Shown one piece after another: positions 24,440 to 36,564 of a stretch of DNA of 64,000 bases (its first letter is position 1; each line of letters starts with the position of its first letter). The notes beneath the pieces are model-generated. The model searched no databases and was not told the origin of the DNA. It saw only the letters and a program-made list of their open reading frames with translations. Both the position numbers and the translations under genes were made by a program. The stretch lies in assembly GCA_951217055.1 (NCBI GenBank), contig OX578283.1:29015427-29079426 (forward strand), given 5' to 3'. The DNA comes from Gerris lacustris. Its lineage: Eukaryota; Arthropoda; Insecta; Hemiptera; Gerridae.

Positions 24440-24675
24440 TGCAATGTCAGGAGTGACATTTTGCCCTTAGCCGCCTGCTTGTCCGGACCTTACGTTTTTT
24501 CTTTGGGGTACATAAGTTTATGAACATCTCCTTCCGAGAGATCTTAATAAACTGAAAAATCGCATTTCACACACCCTCAACTTGATATGGATATTTTGAA
24601 AAAAAAAAACAAAAAAACAACAACGTTATATGGATATTTATTGGATGAATCTTTTTTGGAACACCCTGTATATGA
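24440..24675 (+). pseudogene. Mariner-type transposase C-terminal fragment
   Basis: From about 24477 one frame gives CPDLTFFLWGT, a stop, then VYEHLLPRDLNKLKNRISHT. This matches the mariner-superfamily pattern SPDLTxxDFFLWGYxK followed by a Leu-Pro-x-x-Leu-x-x-Leu-Lys-x-Arg-Ile segment. The aspartate before FFLWG is not preserved and the frame is broken, so it is inactive. GGAACACCCTGTATA near 24658-24672 resembles the inverted terminal repeat of such elements (GGACACCCTGTATA-like). The left end was not identified. Confidence 0.6.
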
Positions 24676-24679
24676 TCCT

Positions 24680-25158
24680 TCTGCCCGGAACATGATTTAC
24701 AAGTTTCGAAACATTGGTATTTTTTTCCGACACCATATTTCTTCTACATTTTTAGGTTATTATCTCATTAGACGTTCAGTCACACATGCTTAGTAGAAAA
24801 CATAATTAAATTCCTTTACAACGATCCCTTTGTACAAATTATTGAAATTTCGGTAAAAAATTATCATTACAAATTACGGGTTTTGTGAGAACATCGGAAT
24901 ATTTACGGAAAGGAAAAAAATCTAACTAAATTAGGAGCGGTAGATTTTACCGACAGACTTTAACGATTCCGATGCTTATGCCCAGAAAAAATCAGGTAGT
25001 GGAGCGGCAACAGTCTCTCTTTTATGGTAATATGTCCACTCAAAACTGTCTTCGGGCTACAACCATATACATTATACATACGTTCACTTCAAGTGCAACC
25101 GGTGAATATGTATTTAGTAAACTACAACGGTGATAAACTACCAATGTTCCGGGCAGAG
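24680..25158. mobile_element. Possible short-TIR element
   Basis: TCTGCCCGGAACAT at about 24680 is repeated inverted as ATGTTCCGGGCAGA at about 25145. The 14-bp termini enclose about 480 bp without a recognisable protein. It abuts the mariner end at 24672. It may be an independent MITE or chance-preserved termini. Confidence 0.4.
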
Positions 25159-25159
25159 G

Positions 25160-26680
25160 GTTACATCAAATGCATCTCTTCACTTTTACATGTTCAATGC
25201 AACAATACCCCTCCGCAAGTTGTGTACAATGTTTTTCTCATTAGCAACATAGTTATTAATTTCAGCTTTTGTTTACAATGGAATACATTTTTTTAATTTT
25301 ATTATGCCGCATTCGATTTTATCTCATCAATTAATGTTTCATCAAATAATCAATTATCTAATAATTAATGTTTTGGTAAAAATGTCCTACTTATACCGTA
25401 GTTTATATTATGCTCTATTTTAAGATCTGACATAATTAGCATGCCTCGAGTATCTGATGATAAGATTTTATATTAATTACAAACTCCTTGTGATCAGTAG
25501 ACGAGAGTTTGGTCTAGATATAACTCCTTCTCTATATTCCTGAGAAATGTTATTTCAGGGAGGTTTGCTTTGGAAGGAGTTCTAACGTCAACACACTTTG
25601 ATTATTAGACAGCCCTGAAACAAATCCTTGTCTGGGAATCAACCAAGAGAGGTAAAATCTCTTTTACTCAATCGATCGCTCCGATGTACGAGAAGAATGA
25701 AGCGATATTATTACGAACGCTCCCAATAATAACCAAGATAAGACATTTTTTAATGAAGAACTGATAAAAAAGTTTTTAAGATCTTGCTTTATTTGAAATT
25801 AATGAGGCAGTTTGTCCTTATGTTGTGAAAGAAAGATCATGCAGTAAAATCTATCCTGCATTCCATACACACTTCTTGCTATTTCTCATAACTTTAATGC
25901 AATTCTTTATCTTTAGAGAAAAGTAAGCTGAGTAAATTTCAATAGATCCAATTAAAGATATGTTGCCACTTGTAATTAAATAGTTAACCAAACCTAAAAA
26001 GCAACCATTATCAAATTTATTACTAAAATTAATTTATGCGGCAAGCTCATTTTCTAGTTTATTTGAAGGAATGAGTAGGAGGATTGAGGTTAGTAAGTTA
26101 AGAGAGATGGGATTGTATGAACCCTTATAGAGGATATAAAATTCTTAGATAAGTCACGCTTTGCAGGCAAGCATTATACCAGAGGGTTTAGTGTCTTCAT
26201 CATAGTGACACAGTTCCCATTCATCCCCACACTATCTTCCCTACAGTTTATAGAACACCCGTCCAGAATACATCTTCCTTTAATTATTATGTTTATGTTA
26301 TCAAGTTCAAAGTTATTTCAACTTTATTTCCTTTGACAAAACAAAACCTTTGGTTTAAAAAAGATAGATGTTTCAGAAAAAGTATGCTTGTTTTTCCTTT
26401 AAGTTACTGTAAATGCATTTATTATAATATAGTTTTAGCGTAACTAGACATAGATAGATTATTTTTATGAAAAGATAACCTTGTTTCATTACACATATGA
26501 ATGTTGTTCGAGGTGGTTTTAGGTGGTTGGTGGGTTGGTAGTTTAAAACATAGAAGGGGGTGTTAGCCTATTCCCTTGACTTTTCTATTTTATATAGAGG
26601 TTAATTTATTACAAATTAATAATTAATATGATATACCTACCCTAGTATGCTATAAGTAGATTTTATTATTATTATTATTT
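25160..26680. other. Non-coding sequence
   Basis: AT-rich, with a more complex part at 25490-25680. No gene or repeat was assigned. Confidence 0.4.
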
Positions 26681-26682
26681 TA

Positions 26683-26985
26683 CACCTCATCCAACACCAA
26701 CAAGAAAATTTCTACCCCTAATTGCGTTCCCGTTCGGCACGAGAAGAGGGGGTGAAATAAATATGTCGGAAACTAGAAGCAGTCGGCTCATATTATTCGT
26801 CCCGACCCAAGCTGTTAACCCTGTCCACACTAAGCACGAACCGAGAACGTACTCACTTTGATGTGCCGATAACGCTTGGATCAAGTTGAGGCATGCGCAT
26901 CTATTTGGCTCACCCTGTCCACATCTAAGCAAAACGGGATGAATACTCAAGTTTATCCCCACCCTTATATCCATTAAATTTCATC
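26683..26985. other. GC-richer island with an unassigned minus-strand open frame
   Basis: About 300 bp of clearly higher GC than its flanks. A minus-strand frame of 95 codons spans 26687-26974, but I recognise no motif. CCCTGTCCACA followed by CTAAGCA occurs twice (about 26820 and 26915), so the island has an internal repeat. It could be a decayed element or regulatory DNA. Confidence 0.3.
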
Positions 26986-27279
26986 TCAACTCGCTTGTAA
27001 ATATAGAAAATATAATCACGGTTTTGTTAAAAGTAAAATGGATCTGAGCTGAGGTTTATTATAATTTTAATAATACTGCTTAGTATGCCCAGGTAGATGA
27101 CATTCGTTTTATTAAAAAAGGATTATACTGGTTTAAATAAGAGAGAGGGAAATACATATTTGCGTAATTTATCCTTATAGAGATACAAAATTCTTTTGAA
27201 GAACTCTTGAAATAAAATGCAAATATGTTGATAGGGAAGTCTCGATATATTATATGTAGAAGATTAAGCCTCGTTTACA

Positions 27280-28500
27280 CGGCTTTAACCATGCCACTAA
27301 CCTCTTATATTAATGACCTGAAAGTGTACAGTCCACATGCATTTTTGAGTCGAGTGTGACAGTAGCGATAATCAACATGGCTGGCACAAAGCTAGTATCA
27401 GTGGTAGCTACAGCTACTACTACTCTACCGGAGGTTTCTAATTCTAATCTAGTCTGACAAGTTAATTTTTATTAATGTTTTTATTTATTTTAGTTTATCT
27501 TTGTTCTATGTGTGCTAACTGTTGTTATGCTTTGTTGTCGGATTTTTAAATTTTGTTAGTTGTTATCATAATGTTATAGTGTTTTAATAGTACCTGAAGA
27601 TCACCACAGGGATGGTCGAAATACGTATAGTAGTAATTTAATTAATTTAAAGCTATATTCTGTGATTATAGAACTAAAGTCGTGATTTCCTTTACTTATT
27701 TAAAATGTGGGAGTTCTATAAACTTAAAGGTGATACCAGAAATGATCTACCGGAGGTGACAGCATCTGAATATAGTGCATTCTGACGTTTCAAATGCATT
27801 CTTTAATTAGTGATCATAATTAAAGGTTGCTCCAAATGGGAGTCAGACAACTTTCGAAAATGGTATGAGTCAATAGGAGTTGTTATTCATGATTCAATCC
27901 ATCCTTACAAACGGTTTAAATTTAAAAGAAAATAAAAAGACACAATCTCAGTTGTTCTTAAATACAGAGGAACTAAAGTAGATTTATTGGACTCTTTACA
28001 CTTAAGGCTATACAATTTAATGATTATAAGGGATATTAACATCAGAATGTTCAAAATCCCTGAAGGTGAATCTAGTTGTTGAAGAGAAACGGCAGAACTA
28101 CAATTTTCGGAATACCTGACCTTTTTATTATAATTACTTTCGAAAATGCCTTAACTCCTGTGCCTATCCTAGAAGGGATTAAGGGATAGATAGCTCAAAC
28201 TAAAAAAAGGACCAATAAAATAAAATTAATAATAGCTTCAAAGATGTTTGATCATGGATAAGTCTATTTGCTAATCCAAGAATGGAGGAATCCGTTTGTT
28301 CACACTGAGATAAAGCTCTAGTCTTCCAAGTGTAACCTCGTATTAAATGTGTTTGCTTTGCCTATTGTTTGCTCTTGGAGATTAATATACCTACACATTT
28401 GTAATAATAGCCCAAAGGCTTGCAAATTGAAAACTTATAATAGAAACTTGTAAATTTATGAACGTAATTAACCGCATTTTCTTTCCAGCTATTGTGAATA
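27280..28500. repeat. Decayed element candidate
   Basis: 27270-27440 starts with CCTCGTTTACACGGC and holds a short ATG frame in a good start context (CAACATGG at 27376; 26 codons). 27590-27630 contains CCTGAAGATCACCACAGGGA and TGGTCGAAATACGTA, a motif type I associate with ends of retroelements such as Penelope-like elements. No reverse transcriptase or endonuclease frame is seen, so the assignment is tentative. Confidence 0.3.
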
Positions 28501-28828
28501 AGTAAATAGTTTTAGATTGTTAAAGAGTTCTTGCATTGTTCTCTTCTTCCGAACTAACAAAGAAGCATCAAATCTTTTATCTGGTGCAGGTTACATAAAG
28601 TCTTGTTTATTTAACCCTAATCACAGATTCAAAGTAGGTTTCTTTGAAGTAGGTCTTTTAGGGGTGACCACATTTAACCCTAGAACGACATACTGGGGTC
28701 CCACAGACACCATACAAACAATAATTGAGTTTTTTTGTTTTATTTGTATTTCTCTAAACCTAGACTCTCTTCTAATTTACCCTTGAACCTTTTTGTGTTT
28801 ATACTGATAACAATACTTATGCTAATAG

Positions 28829-29022
28829 TAGGTTTGTTCCAACCGAGCATTGTACCGTCCGCGGGATCGTCACCGGCATGCGCAGTACATAAAAGCCGTT
28901 CCAAGCTGACTTGGGACAGTTTTTCGAACCGTACACGAAACTGTTCCAACCCCGGCAGGGATCGTTTGCGAACCGTTCACCCCAACGATCCTCTGACAAT
29001 ACCATGTACTGGTTTGTATAAG
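28829..29022 (+). mobile_element. Half copy of a TA-flanked MITE (family E)
   Basis: Starts TA then GGTTTGTTCCAACC. It matches 29362-29560 over its whole length (GTACCGTCCGCGGGATCGTC, GGGATCGTTTGCGAACCGTT, TACCATGTACTGGTTTGTAT) but has no right terminal inverted repeat. It is therefore truncated. The short open frames here on both strands belong to the repeat. Confidence 0.7.
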
Positions 29023-29360
29023 CCAGTCGCTAAGCTATACCAATACCATTATTTTCTAATTAATAATGCTTGAATTGTTTGCAGAATGCAGTTTTTTAAA
29101 AAATGCGATATAGATTTGTAGGGAATTTATTTTATTCTAGTCTCATTTATATTTATTAAGTTGACATAGTAAATATTATTATTTTGGCGTGTTTAAAAAT
29201 AGTCAGTCTTGTTTGAGACATCAACTCAAAAAGCTTTGTGTCTCTTTCTTCCTTACTTATAATATTTAATCTGTGCCTGATCAGCCCATCCAGCCAACAG
29301 ATTTACCTTTTAGCAATACAATTAGAATGAGCTCCATGAGATAAAGCGTCTCAGTTTATA

Positions 29361-29793
29361 TTAGGTTTGTTCCAACCAACCATTGTACCGTCCGCGGGAT
29401 CGTCACGGGCATGCGCAACGGATAAAACCCGTCCCAAGCCGACTTGTGACAGTGTTTCGTACCGTCCACGAAACTGTTCCAACCTGGGCAGGGATCGTTT
29501 GCGAACCGTTCACTGTACGGTCCCAACGATCCTCTGACAATACCATGTACTGGTTTGTATGACATGCGCAGTAATGTCAATAGTCACAAATGTCAACAGG
29601 AAGGTTCCCTAACTGTTAGGTTTTTAATACAGTGCGAATTATAGCCCTAAACCCGTTCCAACCTGACATGATTATATTTCAGTACAATGTTAGCGCATGC
29701 GTATAAAACCTGTCCTAAACGATTCCCGAACGATCCGCGGGACGATACAAAGGACGGTACAAATAGTTGGTCCAACGGGGTTGGAACAAACCT
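29361..29793. mobile_element. Full-length TA-flanked MITE (family E)
   Basis: The terminal inverted repeats GGTTTGTTCCAAC (29364) and GTTGGAACAAACC (ending at 29792) are each flanked by TA, as expected of a Tc1/mariner-type target duplication. The interior is GC-rich for this window, with several GATCGTTxG and GTACCG motifs in both orientations. It encodes no transposase. A short relative lies at 54225-54359. Confidence 0.75.
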
Positions 29794-29799
29794 AGTATT

Positions 29800-32158
29800 A
29801 GTTTTTTTCAGTATTTATTAGAATTAGAGTTGGGGTCCCTGTGTGCCAATTGTTACATATACCACTGTTAACTGTCTCATCTTTTTTATTGTATTAAAAA
29901 ACTTATTTTATATTTTTTGTTTGACTGCTGAAATGTTTAAGACTGTCAAAAGTTCCAAGATAAAACTTTTATTACTATTAGTAGACATATATTACTTCTG
30001 TCAAGTTGAAGGTTTAGTGGATCTAAGTAAAGATTTAAGGCCAAAAATGCTTAACTTTGACAGAATATGTAAGAAAAGCTATCATTTGTTTCATAAGTTT
30101 TGTTTCTGTTTTCTGTAAAACAACTCTTAATATAATATAAAACAAATATTAACCCAATCAAACGAAAACCAAATTTTATATATTTTTTTTAAAGTACAAA
30201 TTTTTCTAAAAAAAAAAAAAATTGATGAATATATATATATATACTATTTAATTTTAAATTCCTTAAAAATCCTTCCTTAAAAAAACCTTAAATTTTAATT
30301 TAAAATCCTTAGTTCTTTTGGTGAAAATTAAATGGTATAGTTAGTATGACAAATTATGTTTAAAAAAATGTATAAATAATTAAAAAAGGTAAATGTTTAT
30401 TAATTAATTTAACCCTCTCGCTGACCCCTTTGTGGAGTTTACGTAAAAAAATAAGTGTGTCGTTCTAGGGTTAAAAGAGGTTTGTTCCCTATTTAGGAAC
30501 AACTTCAGACGAAGAATATAAAATTTATTATTTTAACACATCAATATTTGAAACTATAATAATAAGTGGATTAATGATTGCAATGAATACTATACCTACT
30601 CTAATGTATTTTAATTTAGATTTATATGAATTTCTAAGATTTATTATTAGCTACATTTTACTTGAGAGGAGAAGGAGATAAATCTTGATAATAAATATAT
30701 ATCCAAGAATAGTTTGCACTATAAGTTAGGTAGAAAGATAAATTCAAGAATTACAGAACTGACACTTTAATTCTAAGTAAAATATTACTTCTGAAATATC
30801 AAGAAACTAGAGAACGATAAAAAAAAATATTGTTAAAAATTCTGATAGTTTTAACTAATCAAAACTATAATAGTAGTCAATACTAATGAGGTAAACTATA
30901 GTTCAATTTGAATTTTAGCTAATATCACACATTTTAATTTAATAATTTAGCAGTTGGGTTAGACAAGTGGTATTTTCCTCGATGATGAAGTTTGTAGTCA
31001 CAATTAAATTAATAAATCTAAACGCTCCTGGACAAATATAGACAATAGCTTCGGTAAAGCAAAATAGAAACTCTTCCGCTAGTTTTTAATAAGCTTATAA
31101 TCCATTAGCCTATAATCCATAATAAGTTATAATCCAAGGTCCAAGGATTTAACTTACTAATTCCTTTAGACAAAAAATCAACTAATTTTAAAAAATACTA
31201 GGAAACAACTACTCTACTTCACAATATTTTACTAATTCCTTTTGAGATCACCACAAGCAACATTAATCTTTTTTTTGGATTTTATTAATTTCAAGCTTAT
31301 AAGTTATAACTCTAGGAGTAGGAATATATCTGTGTCTTTTATAAGCTAGATAGATAACAGTTTGTAAGAAAAAGTCAATAAAAAATTAAAGAAATAAAAC
31401 GATGCTTAGTTTCGCGAGTTGAGTTCTTTGATTAGGGTCAAAGGTCAAAGAAATACAAATAGGCTTCGCACTAATATTTGTGAGTGTAGTTAAACTTCTT
31501 ATTTCTCCTTTTCGTTAGACAAATGATGACCATTAGAACGGTTGAGTAGGGCTTTAAAAAGATAAATGTATCTAGCTTAATGAAAGAGACAGAATAATGC
31601 GGGTTTCATAGGTATATTTTAATGAATACTAAAAATATTTTTTTAATAACTTTTATTCTGCTACTGGAGGAATCCAATATTAAATAATTGAAAGAGTTTT
31701 ATTGTAGTTTATGTCCTGAGCGTAAACCTTCAAATAGACATTTTTGTAGACGTATAATGTTTTTTGTTTTTCTTGCGGTTTTTTTACGTCCCGGTCACCT
31801 CAAGATCATTTGGTTATTACAGAACCAGCTACTTTTAAAACCTTCTTGCCATCAGCGTGAAACATGCGTCACTTTTCTGGGATTTGAACTAATTCTAGTT
31901 ATGTTAGGTTTTAGGTGACTTTTGACCGAATCATGAGGTTAAGCCGATCCTTAGCAATAAATTTGGTTTTAAGTGAGATAATAAATTTAATAGTAACGTG
32001 TGTCAAAGTTAAGTATGTTTTTTTAAATTAAACTTGCAACGATGCAAAAATTACTGAAAATGATAAATATAATATCATTGTGCTGCAGAAATTATTCAAA
32101 CCTTATATATAATGTTGTTTAACTGGTCTCTATAAAATGTATTTTTGTTTTGTTTCAG
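29800..32158. other. AT-rich non-coding sequence upstream of the first visible exon
   Basis: Very AT-rich. No exon with Ig character was recognised. The 76-codon frame at 31688-31918 has no Ig motif and no suitable splice context. Confidence 0.45.
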
Positions 32159-32287
32159 AGCCTATAACGATAGTTGCACCGAAGGAACAGAATGCTACTG
32201 AGTTCCAGAACGTCGTAGTTAAATGCGATGTTCAGGGCGATCCAACGCCTACAGTTGTTTGGCACTTCGAAGGAAGCCCCCTTGAAG
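32159..32287 (+). CDS. Exon: first half of an Ig domain
   Basis: This exon encodes the N-terminal half of an I-set-like immunoglobulin domain. After a TTTTGTTTTGTTTCAG acceptor ending at 32158 it reads (x)AG then PITIVAPKEQNATEFQNVVV, followed by KCDVQGDPTPTVVWHFEGSP. The cysteine in VVVKC and the tryptophan twelve residues later in VVWHF are the B- and C-strand landmarks, and GDPTPTVVW is the usual GxPxPxVxW pattern. NAT is an N-glycosylation sequon. The donor is GAAG|GTAAC, so the exon is 129 nt with phase 1 at both ends. The 72 bp upstream are open but lie in the polypyrimidine tract and are not coding. The exon that supplies the first codon base was not found. Confidence 0.85.
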
Positions 32288-33974
32288 GTAACAAAACAAT
32301 TAGTTTGGTCTATCTTACACAAATAAATTATTATTGAAACTAATTCTTAAAACCTCTGCACCATTACACATTATGGTTTAGAAAAAGGGGTTTGAAACGA
32401 AAAGACAAAGTGGCAAAGTATGTAACGCGTGGGGTGTTCAAATTGAATTAAACAATTGTCTGGTGTACGTCTGCGGACGAGCGGGATGAGTATTTTTATA
32501 ATCTTCGAGCTCAATATTCAATAAAGATCACTTTTATTCCAATGTAAAATTCTATTAATGAGAGTAAAATAATACTTAAAATCTCTACTAGAAAGTGCTA
32601 GTGGCGAAAGTGATATTTTTTAAAACAAAATTAATATTTTGGATAGGCGGTTTTTCTTGAGAGGGTTAAAGGGCCACATTTATGCGGATTTTTTAATTTT
32701 TCCTTCATTTGTACAAAACTCTATACAAAATATTTTTCAAAATTATGAGTCAATAGCTCAGTAACAAAATAACTAAACTTTAGGCTCATAATATATCTTA
32801 GGTAGAGGTGTCAAATTTTTATTTCTGGTTCAGTTTGTCATGAACTTAAAATTCCAATTAATTTTACATAACTAAGTATCTTTAATAAGATAATAAAGTG
32901 GGGTCCCAAAATGCCTTGAAATGGTTTCTAGTAATGGATGGTACGGCTGTCCGACTTGGCATTGGGGTCAATAGCGTGCCCTAAAACAATAGATACTAAA
33001 TCTAGAGCTTAAATTCATTTCTCTTTTTCGCCTCAGGGTATGTTTTTTTAACATGAATGCAAAAATTAATCTAAATTGGTCCAGTGCTTTAGGCTCCACG
33101 CATCTGCATTAACGACAGTTGAAGGACATCAAATCGCATAAACCCATCAAAATCTCAAAATCGAATTTTCGTGAAATAATGTAATTATTGACCCATTTAG
33201 TCTTGACACCATTGACCTATAATCTTGACATCGATAAATATCGTAATGTGCTTTAGTAATTTTATCTAATTTGATTATGTTGTTAGAATGATTAAATCGG
33301 CAATTATAAAGGAACTGTATAAATGCAATAATAATTTGGAAATTAAATGGGGATTATTAACTATTTTGAGAAATTCATTGAATATGTATCTGATACAACT
33401 TGTTATCAGATCATTCATGCAGTGTTCAAACAGTAAATTTTAGACAAATAATTAGATTGGCTCCATATTATCGATTAAATAGTTGTACAACTCTGAGGTT
33501 TTAGGTAGTTTCGAAATCCATTGGAATAAGACAAAAAAATCATTGTCCATAATAACTCGAGAGCTCAGGGTAACGGACTTTGTTATGTTTACAACTAATG
33601 TCTATAAACAATTAAATTTAAAAAAAATAATAAAAGGTATTTATAAGGTTTAAATAATATTATAATACTCCTCAAGGCAGAGGCTTCAGTTTAACAATAT
33701 AATAATTAATTTCAAGGCAGTTTACTGAATGTACGATGTATCATTAATAGACAATTGCAAGCTCCTAAATCATCATCAAGCATAAATCTGATATGATAAC
33801 CGAACATTAACCTCATTTAAGCTTGATTCATAATGATGATTAAGTATAGCTTTACTAAGAATTAATGTTCGTGGTCAATAAAAAGAGAATTATTCACGCA
33901 ATAAATACTTGAATTAGTTGCATTTAGAAAGCGATAAATCTTGTAAGAAAAGATTAAGGACATAGCTTGTGGCT

Positions 33975-34170
33975 TATCCCTTCTGGTATAGTGGTTTAGT
34001 GGATAGTGTAAGCTTAACCCCTAAGCGTGAGGTTATCTCATAGATTCACAACTAACCCCTCTTAGTGGTTACAAAGTTAATTGCCAACATAGAATTAGCT
34101 ACATCATCATCATCCCTTAACTTCAAAACCTACCTCTAACTACTTCCCTTTCACAGTTATTCTCTAATTT
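33975..34170 (+). mobile_element. Possible tRNA-derived SINE fragment
   Basis: TATAGTGGTTTAGTGGATAG resembles a degenerate tRNA A box and D arm. No convincing B box follows, so this is a weak call. Confidence 0.25.
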
Positions 34171-34188
34171 TCACAGTGGATTTCCTAT

Positions 34189-34339
34189 AGGCCCCCATAC
34201 ACGATCAAACGTTTTGCGCAAACCTGATGTCAGGCAAATTTAGGCCATACACGTCAAAAATCACGTTAGCCCAAACATCAAACTCCCCCATACACGGTCA
34301 AAATGTTTGCGCAAAAATGTTGACCTTGTATGGGGGCCT
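34189..34339. mobile_element. 151-bp MITE with long inverted termini
   Basis: Left AGGCCCCCATACACGATCAA and right TTGACCTTGTATGGGGGCCT are inverted repeats. They continue inward to GTTTTGCGCAAAC / GTTTGCGCAAAAA. CCATACACG recurs inside at about 34252 and 34288. The termini look hAT-like, but no clear 8-bp target duplication is visible. Confidence 0.65.
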
Positions 34340-34344
34340 TAGGC

Positions 34345-34482
34345 CGCTCCCTGACTTGTCGGTACGGTATCGGTGCGGTATCGGTAAGCTAGTATGCCGA
34401 TGCGGTAAGATTCTTTACCGAGCGCCTATATCTTACCGATTCGGTACAGATTCTTTACCGCGCGGTAAAGAACCCTTTTTTC
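34345..34482. repeat. Palindromic GGTATCGGT / TTACCG repeat cluster
   Basis: Short direct repeats (CGGTATCGGTGCGGTATCGG) run into inverted TTCTTTACCG / CGGTAAAGAA copies. 34451-34472 is a perfect 22-bp palindrome. A related hairpin lies at 54756-54799. It is probably a non-autonomous transposon. Confidence 0.6.
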
Positions 34483-34830
34483 TCATTTTGAAATAATTGA
34501 TCATTATAATGATATTGGAGTTTGATGATTATTTTATTTGGACCTTAAAACACAGAATATATTGAGGATATTTAACTAAACAATTTTTTACAGTTTGATG
34601 TGAGATTTAATCGCAGCGGTTTAAATGTTACCTTATTACTAATGTTTCTGTTAATAAAAGAGATTGAAATCCTTGATTTCACTTAAAAGAAAAGATAATC
34701 TCACTGAATAACCATCCACTCCATTAAACCGAGATCATCCCATTTATTTCGTAGATAGCTCAATAGTTGGTGTATTACTTAAATTTTTAAAGTAATTATC
34801 ATTATTAATGAAATGTAATTTATATAACAG

Positions 34831-34974
34831 GGCCGAAATATCAAGAGATGCCGATGGGGTTACGAATTGCAAACGTAAGTCGAGGAGATAGAGGTACCTA
34901 CTCCTGCAGAGCCTTTCAAATCACATCAGCTACCAGTAAGATAGACTTTGCAAATATCAAGCTCTACGTATTAC
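34831..34974 (+). CDS. Exon: second half of the Ig domain
   Basis: Completes the Ig domain begun at 32159. The preceding G plus GG at 34831 forms glycine, followed by PKYQEMPMGLRIANVSRGDR and then GTYSCRAFQITSATSKIDFA. The sequence GLRIANVSRGDRGTYSC carries the diagnostic LxIxxVxxxDxGxYxC of Ig strands E-F, including the second disulfide cysteine. NVS is a glycosylation sequon. The segment NIKLYVL is the G strand running into the linker. The exon is 144 nt, acceptor TATATAACAG, donor CGTAAGT with the cut after 34974, phase 1 at both ends. The ATG at 34848 is internal, not a start codon. Confidence 0.88.
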
Positions 34975-35164
34975 GTAAGTTATTATTTAATAATAATACA
35001 ATAATTATAGTTCATTATTATGTTTTCTCATTTAATTTACAATTGTGTTACATCAGACCCCATTCGAGATTGTATACTAAAAATAGAGAGCTTAGTTTGA
35101 TTTTATCAAACATCTTAATCCTAGATTGTTATCAGATCTATATTATTTTACTATAACTACAAAA

Positions 35165-35510
35165 ATGTGCCCCCCCCCCCCCTTCCCCTCCTATTTCATT
35201 GCAAATTGGACATGGTTGGACTGATTGGTTGTGAAAATTAAAAAATGGAATATAAAATTTCCTGCGTAAAGAAATAATAATATCCCTTTGTTTAATTATC
35301 TATTAGAACAAAGAACTATTTAGTCTAAAGCACTTTGGGATAAAGGGACATCACACTTCTTTCTGTACAAGTGTTATAATATCCCTTTGTCTCATAGTTA
35401 ATTAGACTAAAGGATATTAGTCACCCAGAAGGGTGGTATGCCTTTGTCCCAAAGTACTTTGGACTAAATATCCCTTGGTCATAATACTAATACAGAAAAG
35501 GAAGTGTGTG
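35165..35510. repeat. Palindromic repeat element beginning with a C-run (family H)
   Basis: A run of about 14 C lies at 35169-35182. It is followed by units with ATATCCCTTTGTCTCATAGT and ATTAGACTAAAGGATATTAG, the same palindromic units as at 748-941. Here the homopolymer is C and lies left of the units, so the copy is inverted relative to the first. Confidence 0.55.
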
Positions 35511-36560
35511 AAATATAGAGGAAAGTTTATATACAATATAAGTTTATTTGTATCAAAATATAAAAATGTTCTAATCATTATATAACTAAGGAAACTGAAA
35601 ATTATTAAATATTCAAAATTTCGTTCGAGATAAGAAACCAACCTTTGGAGGAGCAATTTATTATTTGAAAAGTTTTTTCGAACAGTCTTTATATTATGAA
35701 AGTATTTTGGTTAAGAACTACTCGAGCTCATTTCCTCTAAAGGTGAGCTTTGGGATTACCTGGATTCTAGTGAGTTTAATTTAAACTAGAAGATTAAGAT
35801 AGGAAATGGGTTTGGAATGGAAAGACCTTCTACTAAAGAATGCTTAAAGGAGCTTCAGTAAGAGACAATATAATTGTGGAATATATTAACTGAGGTGATT
35901 CTACTGACATTTCATGGTACTTATCCCTAGGGAATAAAATTCAAAGAGCAAAAATCTTTAAGTATTTTTTTTTATTTAACTGATCAGTTTTGTTCTTTGT
36001 ACATTAATTTTTAGAATAAATTAAATTTCCAGAGAGAGTTTTCAATTCTCGTAACTTCTCTGTCAGAAAGTATGTAGGATAAATACCCATATCCTCTGAT
36101 CTTTATTTGTAATATGAAATTTGAGTTTTATTTTATTTTCACTTAATCAAAGCTTGATGTAGTAAGCTTTAAGTAGGAAAAAAATAATATGAGAGCCCTT
36201 AAACTTGTTTTCTTATTTGAAAATTAATTTTAAAAAAGTTTTCTTTCAGCCACATATTTTAATTTAACAAAATAAATTGGTCTATATGACGCCAGAAACA
36301 AACATCTCAAGCTATACACATCAAACAGTGTTATATTTAACCCAACGTGACAGTATAAAGAGTGAAAAATGAAATTCACAGCAAGCATTAATTTATAAAA
36401 ACAAGTGCTGTCATACCCGAGGGGAAAACCAGGTCCAACAAAAAATCAATTTCGTTATGTATATCCGTTGTTTAATCCTTTAAAAATGCATTAAGATGTT
36501 TTAATGTATTAGCATAAATTAATGTTATATTGTAATGCTTTTAACTGATTAAATCAAAAT
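35510..36560. other. Non-coding intronic sequence
   Basis: AT-rich, no recognisable feature. Confidence 0.45.
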
Positions 36561-36564
36561 TAAA

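Larger units (their letters stand above)
32288..34830 (+). other. Intron 1
   Basis: GTAACA donor and TATATAACAG acceptor. It contains a family B copy in minus orientation at about 32930-33190 (CGCCTCAGGGTATG and AGGCTCCACGCATCTGCA), a possible SINE near 33975, a MITE at 34189-34339 and a palindrome-rich segment at 34345-34482. Confidence 0.8.
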
